In this document: positions 27,845-35,527 of the stretch, piece by piece
Position numbering within the stretch: the stretch's first letter is position 1
Layout: the number at the start of each line of letters is the position of its first letter
DNA from: Pseudomaricurvus sp. HS19
Lineage (GTDB): Bacteria > Pseudomonadota > Gammaproteobacteria > Pseudomonadales > Cellvibrionaceae
Length of the DNA stretch: 64,000 nt
Assembly: GCF_009857815.1 (NCBI RefSeq)
Contig: NZ_WVVW01000016.1
Span: 32,843 to 96,842, forward strand
Direction of reading: 5' to 3'
Notes under the pieces: generated by a model
Told to the model about the DNA's origin: nothing
The model's database searches: none
What the model saw: only the letters and a program-made list of their open reading frames with translations
Position numbers and translations under genes: made by a program

Positions 27845-28327
27845 TCAGTGCTCGAAAGGAATCTGTGCTTCCAGCAACGCGTTGACAAACAGCCAGGCAT
27901 CATAGGGGTCGAACAGCTCTTCGTTGGGGAAGAGCGGGGCATCACAATCCGCGCAGTAAAACAGAGCGGGATCGAAGTGCAGGGGGTTCAGTTGTTGCTG
28001 CAGAAACTGCAGAGCGTCAGCCACCGCCTGCGACCAGTCATCACCCTGCAGTGCACCCAGGGGGCAGTTGGAAACCAGCTGGTCGATCATGCGGCTGGTG
28101 GGCATGGCCAGCTGTGGTTGTTGCAGGTGCAGTTGGTCGCGCAGGTGACGGAAGATGCGTGTTAGTTGCCGGTAACGGTGGTGGGCGGAGTAGGTGGTGA
28201 TCTGGGGGGCAGCAGGAGTGGTGCCGGGCGTGTTATCGCCAGGTCTTCTGTCTCCGGGCTTTTTATCTCCGGGCTTTCTGTCACCAGGGCTGCCGCTGCC
28301 GGCAAGGGGGTGTGCGTGACGGGCCAA
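27845..28327 (-). CDS. Hypothetical protein with pentapeptide-repeat N-terminus
   Basis: A 160-residue protein I cannot name. Residues about 12-36 are a low-complexity repeat of PGDxx units (PGDRK, PGDKK, PGDRR, PGDNT) encoded by 15-bp DNA repeats. From residue 45 it looks folded, with a helical part (RYRQLTRIFRHLRDQL) and a possible metal or redox pair in YCADCDAPLFPNEELF. The start is a TTG at 28327 directly after the strong ribosome site GGAGGAGAG; the GTG/ATG codons nearby are worse placed. Confidence 0.6.
   Translation of the reverse strand: MARHAHPLAGSGSPGDRKPGDKKPGDRRPGDNTPGTTPAAPQITTYSAHHRYRQLTRIFRHLRDQLHLQQPQLAMPTSRMIDQLVSNCPLGALQGDDWSQAVADALQFLQQQLNPLHFDPALFYCADCDAPLFPNEELFDPYDAWLFVNALLEAQIPFEH
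28233..28292. repeat. Four 15-bp tandem repeats inside a hypothetical gene
   Basis: Units at 28233-28247, 28248-28262, 28263-28277 and 28278-28292. The middle two share TCTCCGGGCTTT exactly. The period is 15 bp, so copy-number change keeps the reading frame of the gene (minus strand). Confidence 0.75.
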
Positions 28328-28368
28328 GGGTCTCTCCTCCGGGGAGTGGAACGCTGTGGTGGCGCGGC

Positions 28369-28575
28369 TCAGTGCAGCGAGCTGTCCATCCAGTTCTGGT
28401 TCTGGCTGTGAGGCGCCTCATCCACCGGCTCTACGGCGTCACGAAGGCTCTCTTCCAGGCCATCCAGCCCGCGCTTGATGCGCTTGACCACTTGGGACAT
28501 GACTTCCAGTGCCTGATCCAGCTGGTCTACGGCAATCTGCATCTCTTCAAAGGAGAGGTCCGGTCGGTCGGTCAT
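28369..28575 (-). CDS. Small coiled-coil hypothetical protein
   Basis: A 68-residue acidic protein, MTDRPDLSFEEMQIAVDQLD at the start, with heptad-like hydrophobic spacing through residues 8-45 that suggests a coiled coil. GGGAG lies 8 nt upstream of the ATG. It sits on the same strand and 41 bp upstream of the hypothetical protein gene ending at 27845. No family recognised. Confidence 0.55.
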   Translation of the reverse strand: MTDRPDLSFEEMQIAVDQLDQALEVMSQVVKRIKRGLDGLEESLRDAVEPVDEAPHSQNQNWMDSSLH

Positions 28576-28773
28576 GGTAGGGCTCCCTGTGTCTGTTATT
28601 GGTATTGTTGTGGCCAGTACCAGCGGCGACGCAGGGCGTCGGCAACCGGCTGACGGTACAGTAAGGGATCAACAACAATGGCGAGTCACGGGACTACCAT
28701 TTGATCCCGGTATTGCCAGGATCCTTCAATGGTTCTGCGGTGTGGCCTGTCGTGGCGGATAGGCAACACCGAC

Positions 28774-28818
28774 GATGGGCGCCAGGCGCCCATCCACCAG
28801 CCGGCTATTGCCGGCTGG
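28774..28818. repeat. Two adjacent hairpins downstream of nrdB
   Basis: GATGGGCG/CGCCCATC (28774-28794) and CCAGCCGGC-TATT-GCCGGCTGG (28797-28818) are strong stem-loops lying 22-66 bp after the nrdB stop (minus strand). No T run follows on either strand, so they look more like mRNA 3'-end stabilising structures or extragenic palindromes than classic terminators. Confidence 0.5.
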
Positions 28819-28839
28819 CTTGTCTGGTGTGGGCAGGAT

Positions 28840-30099
28840 TTAATCCCAGCTCAGTGCACCACCTGTCTGATACTCGATTACACGGGTCTCGAAGAAGTTC
28901 TTCTCTTTACGCAGATCCATGATTTCACTCATCCAGGGGAACGGGTTTTTCGCCCCCGGGAATTGCTCTTTCAGACCCAGCTGCGCCAGGCGACGGTTGG
29001 CGATGAATTGCAGGTACTCCTCCATCATGGCCGCGTTCATGCCCAGCACACCACGTGGCATGGAGTCACGGGCGTAGGCGATTTCCAGTTCGGTGCCTTC
29101 CAGGATCATCTGGGTCACTTCCTGCTGGAACTCGGCGCTCCACAGGTGCGGGTTCTCCAGTTTGATCTGGTTGATAACGTCGATACCGAAGTTCAGGTGC
29201 ATGGACTCGTCGCGCAGGATGTACTGGAACTGCTCGGCCACACCGGTCATCTTGTTGCGGCGACCCATGGAGAGGATCTGGGTAAAGCCGCAGTAGAAGA
29301 AGATACCTTCGGTGACGCAGTAGAAGCCCACCAGGTTGCGCAGCAACTCCTGATCCGCTTCCGGGGTACCGGTGGTAAAGGTGGGGTTGGAGATCCCCTG
29401 GGTGTGGGCGATGCTCCAGGCCGCCTTCTTGGCCACGGAGGGCACTTCGCGGTACATGTTGAACACTTCACCTTCGTCCATGCCCAGCGACTCGACACAG
29501 TACTGGTAGGCGTGGGTGTGGATGGCCTCTTCAAACGCCTGGCGCAGCAGGTACTGGCGCGCTTCCGGGTTGGTGATGTGGCGGTAGATGGCCAGCACCA
29601 GGTTGTTGGCTACCAGGCTGTCGGCGGTGGAGAAGTAACCCAGTGAGCGCATGACGATGCGGCGCTCGTCTTCGGTCAGGCCGTTGGGGTTTTTCCAGCA
29701 GGCGATGTCCGCGTTCATGTTCACTTCCTGCGGCATCCAGTGGTTGGCACAACCGTCCAGATACTTCTGCCAGGCCCAGTCGTACTTGAACGGTACCAGC
29801 TGGTTGAGGTCGGCGCGGCAGTTAATCATGCGCTTGGCGTCCACCTCGACGCGGGCAGCGCCCATCTCCAGCTCTTCCAGGCCGGGGGCGGGATCGAGAT
29901 CGGCAACTGCCTGACGGGCAGCCTCCACAGCATCACTGGCTGCGGCAGCGGGTTTGCGGCGCTCTGCAGGCTCGGCTTCCACAGCAGGGGCGCTGTAGTC
30001 CGGCGCCGCTTCGGCGACAGCCGCTTGTGGTTCGGCCGCAGGCGGTGGCGCGACCGGCTTGGCCGCGGTGTTCTCTTCGTAATCGTCCCAGCTCAGCAT
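28840..30099 (-). CDS. nrdB: Class I ribonucleotide reductase, beta subunit
   Basis: Provides the diiron-tyrosyl radical for dNTP synthesis by NrdA. The 419-residue product has the iron-ligand segments [20 protein letters not shown] and [11 protein letters not shown] of the ferritin-like fold. About 75 N-terminal residues precede the core and are rich in Ala, Pro and Glu. The first residues ([10 protein letters not shown]) and the last (GALSWD) both carry LSWD; the C-terminal copy is the NrdA-binding tail. It is 202 bp after nrdA and should be co-transcribed with it. Confidence 0.95.
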   Translation of the reverse strand: MLSWDDYEENTAAKPVAPPPAAEPQAAVAEAAPDYSAPAVEAEPAERRKPAAAASDAVEAARQAVADLDPAPGLEELEMGAARVEVDAKRMINCRADLNQLVPFKYDWAWQKYLDGCANHWMPQEVNMNADIACWKNPNGLTEDERRIVMRSLGYFSTADSLVANNLVLAIYRHITNPEARQYLLRQAFEEAIHTHAYQYCVESLGMDEGEVFNMYREVPSVAKKAAWSIAHTQGISNPTFTTGTPEADQELLRNLVGFYCVTEGIFFYCGFTQILSMGRRNKMTGVAEQFQYILRDESMHLNFGIDVINQIKLENPHLWSAEFQQEVTQMILEGTELEIAYARDSMPRGVLGMNAAMMEEYLQFIANRRLAQLGLKEQFPGAKNPFPWMSEIMDLRKEKNFFETRVIEYQTGGALSWD

Positions 30100-30213
30100 G
30101 TTTCGGTTCCTGATTTCCTGTTTTTATCTGTGAGTACTTGTCTCATGGAGCGGCGATGACCTTTCGGTTATCCGTCCTCTCCTCCTGCAGTGATTCCTGC
30201 AGGTCGCCTCAGC

Positions 30214-30296
30214 CCCCCGGAGGGGGGAAGGTACCGGCCGCCAACGGGCAGGTGTGCGTCCGGTACCTTCCAAAGGGTTGGCCCGCCAACGGGCCG
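30214..30296. repeat. Cluster of inverted repeats between nrdA and nrdB
   Basis: Three stems lie in the 202-bp gap: CCCCCC/GGGGGG (30214-30228), GGAAGGTACCGG (30227-30238) with its inverse at 30261-30272, and GGCCCG-CCAA-CGGGCC (30281-30296). CCGCCAACGGGC also occurs twice. No U run is seen, so processing or mRNA stabilisation is more likely than termination. Confidence 0.55.
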
Positions 30297-30301
30297 TTCC
30301 C

Positions 30302-33199
30302 TTACTGGCAGGCTTCGCAGTCCGGGTCGTCCAGAGAGCAGGCCTTGGGTACCGGTGCCGCTTCCGGAGCTGCCACGGTCGCCGGGGCGTCAGACTTGGC
30401 CGATACCGCATTCAGCGAGCTGTTCTCGATGGTGGACTTCTCGGTACTGGTGGCCGCCAGTGCACGCAGGTAGTAGGTGGTCTTGAGGCCACTGAACCAC
30501 GCCATGCGGTAGGTGATGTCCAGTTTCTTGCCGTTGGCGCCGGCGATGTAGAGGTTCAGGCTCTGGGCCTGGTCGATCCACTTCTGGCGACGGCTGGCGG
30601 CTTCCACAATCCAGCGCGGCTCCACCTCAAAGGCGGTGGCGTAGCGATCTTTCAGTTCGGCAGGAATGCGGTCGATCTTCTGCACCGAGCCCTCGTAGTA
30701 CTTGAGGTCGTTGACCATCACCGAATCCCACAGGCCGGCGTCTTTCAGCTCGTGCACCAGGTAGGGGTTAACCACGGTGAATTCGCCGGACAGGTTCGAT
30801 TTCACGTACAGGTTCTGGTACGTGGGCTCGATGGACTGCGATACCCCGGTGATGTTGGCAATGGTCGCCGTCGGCGCAATGGCCATCACGTTGGAGTTGC
30901 GCATACCCTGGGTCTTGACCTTGCTGCGCAGGCTCTCCCAGTCCAGGGTCTGGCTGCGGTCCACCTTGATGTAGTCGCTGCCGCGGTGCTGCTCCAGCAG
31001 GTCAACGGAGTCGATGGGCATGACGCCTTTGCTCCACAGGGAGCCCTCGAAGGAGGAGTAGCGACCACGCTCGGCCGCCAGTTCACTGGAGGCATCGATG
31101 GCGAAGTAGCTGATCGCTTCCATGGAGCGGTCGGCGAACTCAACGGCATCTCCCGAGCTGTAGGCGTAGCCCATTTTGTAGAGCGCGTCCTGGAAGCCCA
31201 TCAGGCCCAGGCCGACAGGGCGGTGGCGCATGTTGGAGGTGCGCGCCGCTTCCACGGAGTAGTAGTTGATGTCGATAACGTTATCGAGCATGCGCACAGC
31301 GGTGCGGACGGTTTTTTCCAGCTTGGCGTGATCCAGCTGGCCGTTCTCCACGTGCTGGGCCAGGTTCACCGAACCCAGGTTACAGACGGCGATCTCGTCG
31401 TTGGCCTTGGTGTTGAGGGTGATCTCGGTACACAGGTTGGAGGAGTGCACCACACCGGCGTGTTGCTGCGGGCTGCGCAGGTTACAGGCGTCCTTGAAGG
31501 TGATCCAGGGGTGGCCGGTTTCAAACAGCATGCCCAGCATCTTGCGCCACAGGTCCAGCGCCTTGACGCGCTTGAACAGTTTCATTTCACCGGTACGGGT
31601 CTTCTGCTCGTACTCCTCGTACTTCTGCTGGAACGCCAGACCATAAAGGTCGTGCAGTTCCGGCACGTCGTTGGGGGAGAACAGGGTCCACTCCTTGTCA
31701 TCGAAGACGCGCTTCATGAACAGGTCCGGTACCCAGTTGGCGGTGTTCATGTCGTGGGTGCGACGGCGGTCGTCACCGGTGTTCTTGCGCAGGTCGAGGA
31801 ATTCCTCGATGTCCAGGTGCCAGGTTTCCAGGTAGGCACATACGGCGCCTTTGCGCTTGCCGCCCTGGTTTACTGCCACAGCGGTGTCGTTGGCCACTTT
31901 CAGGAAGGGTACAACGCCCTGGGACTTGCCGTTGGTGCCCTTGATGTAGGCACCCAGCGAGCGCACCGGGGTCCAGTCATTGCCCAGACCGCCGGCCCAC
32001 TTGGAGAGCATGGCATTGTCCTGCACCGCGCCGTAAATACCGTGCAGGTCATCGGGTACCGTGGTCAGGTAACAGGAGGAGAGCTGCGGGCGCAGGGTAC
32101 CGGCATTGAACAGGGTAGGGGTGGAACTCATGTAATCGAAGGAGCTCAGCAGGCGATAGAACTCGATCGCGCGCTCTTCACGGTTGGCCTCTTCGTGGGC
32201 CAGGCCCATGGCCACGCGCATGAAAAATACCTGTGGCAGCTCGAAGCGCACGCCTTCTTCAGAGTGAATAAAGTAGCGGTCGTACAGGGTCTGCAGGCCC
32301 AGGTAGGTGAACTTCAGGTCGCGCTCGGCGTCCAGAGCGGCACCCAGTTTCTCCAGATCGTAGTCCAGCAGGTTGGGGGCCAGCAGCTGCAGCTCCACAC
32401 CTTTGTGGATGTAGGCAGGCAGGGCCTGGGCGTAGAGGTTGTGCATCTCGGCCTGGGTGGCAGACTCGGCCACGCCCATAAAGCTCAGGGCTTCGGCGCG
32501 CAACTTGTCCAGCAGCAGGCGGGCGGTGGCGAAGGAGTAGTTGGGCTCTTTCTCCACCAGGGTGCGGGCGGTGATCACCAGCGAGGTGTTGACGTCGTCG
32601 AGGGTGACGCCGTCGTAAAGATTGCGCATGGCTTCATCGAGGATCGCCTTGGGCAGCACATCGGAGAGACCGGCACAGGCTTCTTCCACGATGGTGCGCA
32701 CGCGGGCGATGTCCAGCGGCTGGGTGTGGCCATCGGGCATGACGACGTTGACACTGGCGTACTCGGCGTCAACCTGGACCTCCTGCACGCTCTGCTTGCG
32801 CAGCTGGGCACGGCTTTCACGGTAGAGGACGTAGTCGCGGGCGATCTTGTGTTCACCGGAGCGCATCAGGGTCAGCTCGACCTGGTCCTGGATGTCCTCA
32901 ATGTGCACGGTGCCGCCGGACGGCATGCGACGCTTGAAGGTGGCGCTGATCTGCTCGGTCAGAGACTCCACAGTTTCGTGGACGCGGCTGGAGGCCGCGG
33001 CAGTGCCGCCCTCTACCGCCAGGAACGCCTTGGTCATGGCAACGGCGATCTTGCCCGGGTCGTAGGGCACGACCGTGCCGTTGCGCTTGATGACGCGCAG
33101 CTGGCCGGGGGTGGTCGCTGTTACTGTGGTGCTGGAAGTCTTGGCCTGGGGCGCCTGGGAGGAGGCCGGGGTGGCTGACACTTCAGTATCTGTGTGCAT
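30302..33199 (-). CDS. nrdA: Class I ribonucleotide reductase, alpha subunit
   Basis: Catalytic subunit converting NDPs to dNDPs. The 965-residue product is long because of a Ser/Thr-rich N-terminus (about 30 residues) before an ATP-cone allosteric domain (LRVIKRNGTVVPYDPGKIAVAM, split over about 34-55). Catalytic segments include LSSCYLTTVPDD, NLCTEITL and CNLGSVNLA. The C-terminus DPDCEACQ carries the shuttle cysteine pair. The ATG at 33199 has GGAG 7 nt upstream. The 750-bp gap upstream holds NrdR-like boxes and a DnaA box, pointing to NrdR and replication-linked control. Confidence 0.96.
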   Translation of the reverse strand: MHTDTEVSATPASSQAPQAKTSSTTVTATTPGQLRVIKRNGTVVPYDPGKIAVAMTKAFLAVEGGTAAASSRVHETVESLTEQISATFKRRMPSGGTVHIEDIQDQVELTLMRSGEHKIARDYVLYRESRAQLRKQSVQEVQVDAEYASVNVVMPDGHTQPLDIARVRTIVEEACAGLSDVLPKAILDEAMRNLYDGVTLDDVNTSLVITARTLVEKEPNYSFATARLLLDKLRAEALSFMGVAESATQAEMHNLYAQALPAYIHKGVELQLLAPNLLDYDLEKLGAALDAERDLKFTYLGLQTLYDRYFIHSEEGVRFELPQVFFMRVAMGLAHEEANREERAIEFYRLLSSFDYMSSTPTLFNAGTLRPQLSSCYLTTVPDDLHGIYGAVQDNAMLSKWAGGLGNDWTPVRSLGAYIKGTNGKSQGVVPFLKVANDTAVAVNQGGKRKGAVCAYLETWHLDIEEFLDLRKNTGDDRRRTHDMNTANWVPDLFMKRVFDDKEWTLFSPNDVPELHDLYGLAFQQKYEEYEQKTRTGEMKLFKRVKALDLWRKMLGMLFETGHPWITFKDACNLRSPQQHAGVVHSSNLCTEITLNTKANDEIAVCNLGSVNLAQHVENGQLDHAKLEKTVRTAVRMLDNVIDINYYSVEAARTSNMRHRPVGLGLMGFQDALYKMGYAYSSGDAVEFADRSMEAISYFAIDASSELAAERGRYSSFEGSLWSKGVMPIDSVDLLEQHRGSDYIKVDRSQTLDWESLRSKVKTQGMRNSNVMAIAPTATIANITGVSQSIEPTYQNLYVKSNLSGEFTVVNPYLVHELKDAGLWDSVMVNDLKYYEGSVQKIDRIPAELKDRYATAFEVEPRWIVEAASRRQKWIDQAQSLNLYIAGANGKKLDITYRMAWFSGLKTTYYLRALAATSTEKSTIENSSLNAVSAKSDAPATVAAPEAAPVPKACSLDDPDCEACQ

Positions 33200-33483
33200 G
33201 TACGTCTCCGCGTATTGTGCCGGGTTTTTGGTGTGTTAGGAGTTGTGACTGTTCTTTTCTACTGGCGCGGAGCGTCCAGGATGGGTGGGGTGGGTGACAC
33301 TCCACAAAAGGCAGTAGTTTTCGGACTGCCTTTCCATCTGCTCGATCCGATACCTGTATGGCTGCCGGGGCATGGGGCGACTGCTTGACTGCCGGGTGGC
33401 GATTGAATCCGCTGGGGCCACCCTGACAAAACCCCCTGGCTTGCTGCTGGCGCACTGTGTAATGGTGCCTGCCCGGCGCTGAA

Positions 33484-33530
33484 ACCCTATATATAGGGGT
33501 AATCACAAGCTTGGATACAAGATAATGCGG
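33484..33530 (-). promoter_or_regulatory. Proximal candidate NrdR box pair
   Basis: Box A is 33484-33499, with a perfect 14-bp palindrome CCCTATATATAGGG at 33485-33498. Box B is 33515-33530 (minus strand ends TTATCTTGTAT). Each matches about 11 of 16 positions of the E. coli-type NrdR consensus ACACTATATCTTGTGT. Their centres are 31 bp apart, the canonical spacing for cooperative NrdR binding. On the minus strand TTGTAT and the TATATA of box A could be -35 and -10 elements. Confidence 0.5.
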
Positions 33531-33569
33531 TGCAGGGTCGATTGCAAGGCGATAAGGTTGTCGATTTCT

Positions 33570-33578
33570 TGTGGATAA
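33570..33578 (-). promoter_or_regulatory. DnaA box upstream of nrdA
   Basis: TGTGGATAA, the exact complement of the consensus DnaA box TTATCCACA. E. coli nrdAB is known to be controlled by DnaA boxes in its promoter; the same gene and context make a regulatory role plausible. It lies about 370 bp upstream of the nrdA ATG, between the two NrdR pairs. Confidence 0.55.
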
Positions 33579-33704
33579 AGTGTGAGTAAGCTCTTCGGTA
33601 AGTGACTGCTAATCTGCCACCGCAGTGTTGCAGGGGGGCAGAGCCCGGACCGGTCGGTTTCAATTAAACTATAACTTTTTAGCATATAGATAAATTTTTA
33701 TAAG

Positions 33705-33751
33705 CCCTTATATTTAGTGCCGGATTGCGGTGCGGCCACAATATGTTGTGT
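33705..33751 (-). promoter_or_regulatory. Distal candidate NrdR box pair
   Basis: The box at 33736-33751 (CCACAATATGTTGTGT) fits the NrdR consensus ACAC-w-ATAT-n-T-w-GTGT at all but the first base. The box at 33705-33720 (CCCTTATATTTAGTGC) is weaker, about 11 of 16. Centres are 31 bp apart. On the minus strand A/T-rich hexamers of the weaker box could form a -10. It is about 505 bp upstream of nrdA and 200 bp upstream of the plus-strand small gene. Confidence 0.6.
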
Positions 33752-33950
33752 TTCATTTCGGTGCTGGCACTGAACTCCACCGGGACCATGCCTGCCTCCC
33801 TTTGGCGCGTAAAGAGGCCTTTGCCCGGTGCGCGGGCGCGGCGGGCAGCCGTAAGGTGAACGATGGCGGAGCGGAGGAGCTGTCTGTGGATGACGGGAAT
33901 CGCTACTATAGCCATCCCGGGTGTGTCCGGTGTCTGGAGGAGTGTGGGTA

Positions 33951-34136
33951 ATGGGGGACGTGGTGCAGTTCAGGAGGCCGACAGCGGCCGAGAAGCACAA
34001 GGGCAAAACCCTGTGTCGCAGCGGCTTTCATAAGTGGCAGGTGGTGAAGGAGAAGCAGTTTGACGTGCGTCAGGGCAAGCTGGTGACGGTCTATCGCTGC
34101 GCCCGCTGCGGGCAGCAGAAGGTGGAGGCGCACTGA
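33951..34136 (+). CDS. Small zinc-ribbon-like conserved protein
   Basis: A 61-residue basic protein MGDVVQFRRPTAAEKHKGKT, then a GFHKWQVV segment and YRCARCGQQKVEAH at the end. The CARC pair with an upstream LCRSGFH suggests a small metal-binding fold. I recall near-identical short proteins in pseudomonads, annotated as hypothetical. The ATG at 33951 has GGAGG 10 nt upstream. Function unknown; its location opposite nrdA may be conserved. Confidence 0.7.
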   Translation: MGDVVQFRRPTAAEKHKGKTLCRSGFHKWQVVKEKQFDVRQGKLVTVYRCARCGQQKVEAH

Positions 34137-34141
34137 GCGGC

Positions 34142-34164
34142 GGGCTGGCCAGGGCGGCCAGCCC
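34142..34164. terminator. Hairpin between convergent genes
   Basis: GGGCTGGCC (34142-34150) and GGCCAGCCC (34156-34164) form a perfect 9-bp stem between the zinc-ribbon gene and slyD. No T run follows, so it may act as a weak bidirectional transcript end. Confidence 0.4.
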
Positions 34165-34200
34165 ACTTGCCGGTTGCTACCGGCTCAGTGCGTGCGGGTC

Positions 34201-34689
34201 TCAGTGGTTGTGACCACAGCCGCCGGGGCTGTGCACATGACCGTGCTGCAGCTCTTCGTCGGTGGCGTCGCGGATTTCCAGTACTTCCACATCAAAATGC
34301 AGTTCCTGGCCTGCCAGGGGGTGGTTGCCATCAATGGTGACTGTGTCGCCCTCGACTTCAATCACTTCCACCACCTGCATGCCGTTGGCAGTCTCGGCGT
34401 GAAAGGCCATGCCGACTTCAATCTCGTCGATACCGGTGAACATGGTACGTGGCAGCTCCTGAATGAGGCCGGGATCCAGCTCGCCGTAACCCTGCTCGGG
34501 GGTGACCACGGTCTGCACCTTGTCGCCGACCTGCTTGCCTTCCAGTTCCTGTTCCAGGCCCGGAACCAGGTTTTTGTGGCCCTGCAGGTAGGCCAGCGGC
34601 TCTTCGCCGACGGAGCTGTCGAGCACTTCGCCCTCAACGTTTTTCAGGGTGTAGTGGATGGTGACTACTTTGTCTTTAGAGATGGTCAT
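34201..34689 (-). CDS. slyD: FKBP-type peptidyl-prolyl isomerase, SlyD family
   Basis: Cytosolic prolyl isomerase/chaperone and metal carrier. The 162-residue product has the FKBP core (MTISKDKVVTIHYTLKN, PLAYLQGHKNLVPGLE, VVTPEQGYGE) interrupted by the insert-in-flap domain around residues 70-125. The C-terminus is histidine/cysteine-containing (HGHVHSPGGCGHNH), a short version of the SlyD metal tail. The start MTISKDK is preferred; an ATG four codons earlier is possible. Confidence 0.92.
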   Translation of the reverse strand: MTISKDKVVTIHYTLKNVEGEVLDSSVGEEPLAYLQGHKNLVPGLEQELEGKQVGDKVQTVVTPEQGYGELDPGLIQELPRTMFTGIDEIEVGMAFHAETANGMQVVEVIEVEGDTVTIDGNHPLAGQELHFDVEVLEIRDATDEELQHGHVHSPGGCGHNH

Positions 34690-34730
34690 AAGCGCTCTCA
34701 TTACTGGTAAAACTGGGTGTCAGCCGCTCC

Positions 34731-35486
34731 TCAGAGTCCGTTTACCGATACTCCGTCGAGTTTGGCTGAGGTGAGGTTGATTTCGTAGTACTTGCCGTCG
34801 TCTTCGGTCTGCTGGATGCGTACGATCAGGTAGTCCCAATCGCGGGCCAGCCAGATCAGGGTAACACGATCGTTATCCTTGCGCAGGCGTTTGACCCGCA
34901 CGGTGTTGAGTCGGCCTACCGGGGTGTCGATGACCTCTTCGCCCTCGACGGCAAAGCGATAGGTCTTGAGGCGACCGCCATCCGCTACCTGATACTCCAT
35001 CAGCTCCTTGCCATTGATCAGGTCGGCGCGCAGCTGCAGCTGGTAGCTGAGTTTGTCCTGCACGTCCGTGGGGACGTCCATCGACCAGGGTTTGTTCTGT
35101 ACGTTGTTGGTGACCTTGCCCTGGTCGTGATCAAAGGTGAGCAGGGCGGTGCGGTCGCGTCCCAGGCCGGTGCGGTTGTAGCTGTAGGTCTGGGGACGCA
35201 GCTGGAAGTGCTCGTCGTCCCACTGCGCCAGGCTGCGCTCGTCGATGTCCGCCAGCCAGTGGCGGGCGGCAAAGCGGAACTCCATCTGCCGGTCTTTGCC
35301 CATGGTCAGGGAGCGACTGGCGTCCACGCTGAGGGAGCCATAGCGGGCCTTGTAGTCGGCGGAAAAAGGCTTGGGGGTGGCGGCAGTGGCGACACTGGTA
35401 ACCACTGTCAGCAACAGGGCCAGCCACAGGGGGCGGCGCGGACGCATGTGTTGTGGCTGGCAAAAGAAAGGCACGCGGGGCATCAA
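34731..35486 (-). CDS. Exported DUF3108-type protein
   Basis: A 251-residue protein with a signal peptide whose hydrophobic core is LWLALLLTVVTSVATAA; the n-region is long if the ATG at 35486 is used. That ATG has GGGAGA 9 nt upstream, while the internal Met at 35447 lacks a ribosome site. The mature part is beta-rich (PFSADYKARYGSLSVDASRSL, WLARDWDYLIVRIQQTEDDG) and matches the DUF3108 family often found beside purN. Probably periplasmic; function unknown. Confidence 0.75.
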   Translation of the reverse strand: MMPRVPFFCQPQHMRPRRPLWLALLLTVVTSVATAATPKPFSADYKARYGSLSVDASRSLTMGKDRQMEFRFAARHWLADIDERSLAQWDDEHFQLRPQTYSYNRTGLGRDRTALLTFDHDQGKVTNNVQNKPWSMDVPTDVQDKLSYQLQLRADLINGKELMEYQVADGGRLKTYRFAVEGEEVIDTPVGRLNTVRVKRLRKDNDRVTLIWLARDWDYLIVRIQQTEDDGKYYEINLTSAKLDGVSVNGL

Positions 35487-35527
35487 TTATTCTCTCCCTT
35501 GGATTGCAGAGCGTATAACGGTGCCGG

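Larger units (their letters stand above)
33200..33950. other. 750-bp non-coding regulatory gap upstream of nrdA
   Basis: No open frame here has family-like sequence or a ribosome site. It is the gap between divergent nrdA (minus) and the small zinc-ribbon gene (plus). It contains two NrdR-box pairs, a DnaA box and an A/T-rich patch (33660-33716) that contrasts with the GC-rich surroundings. Confidence 0.7.

Noticed and set aside
30254..33178. 974-codon plus-strand frame opposite nrdA
   Set aside because: Mirror frame of a GC-rich gene; nrdA on the minus strand has all catalytic motifs.
33183..33506. 107-codon minus-strand open frame upstream of nrdA
   Set aside because: It overlaps the nrdA start in another frame, runs through the regulatory region and has no family-like sequence or ribosome site.
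33507..33915. Two minus-strand open frames of 60 and 78 codons
   Set aside because: They cover the DnaA box, the A/T-rich patch and the distal NrdR boxes and look like translated non-coding DNA.
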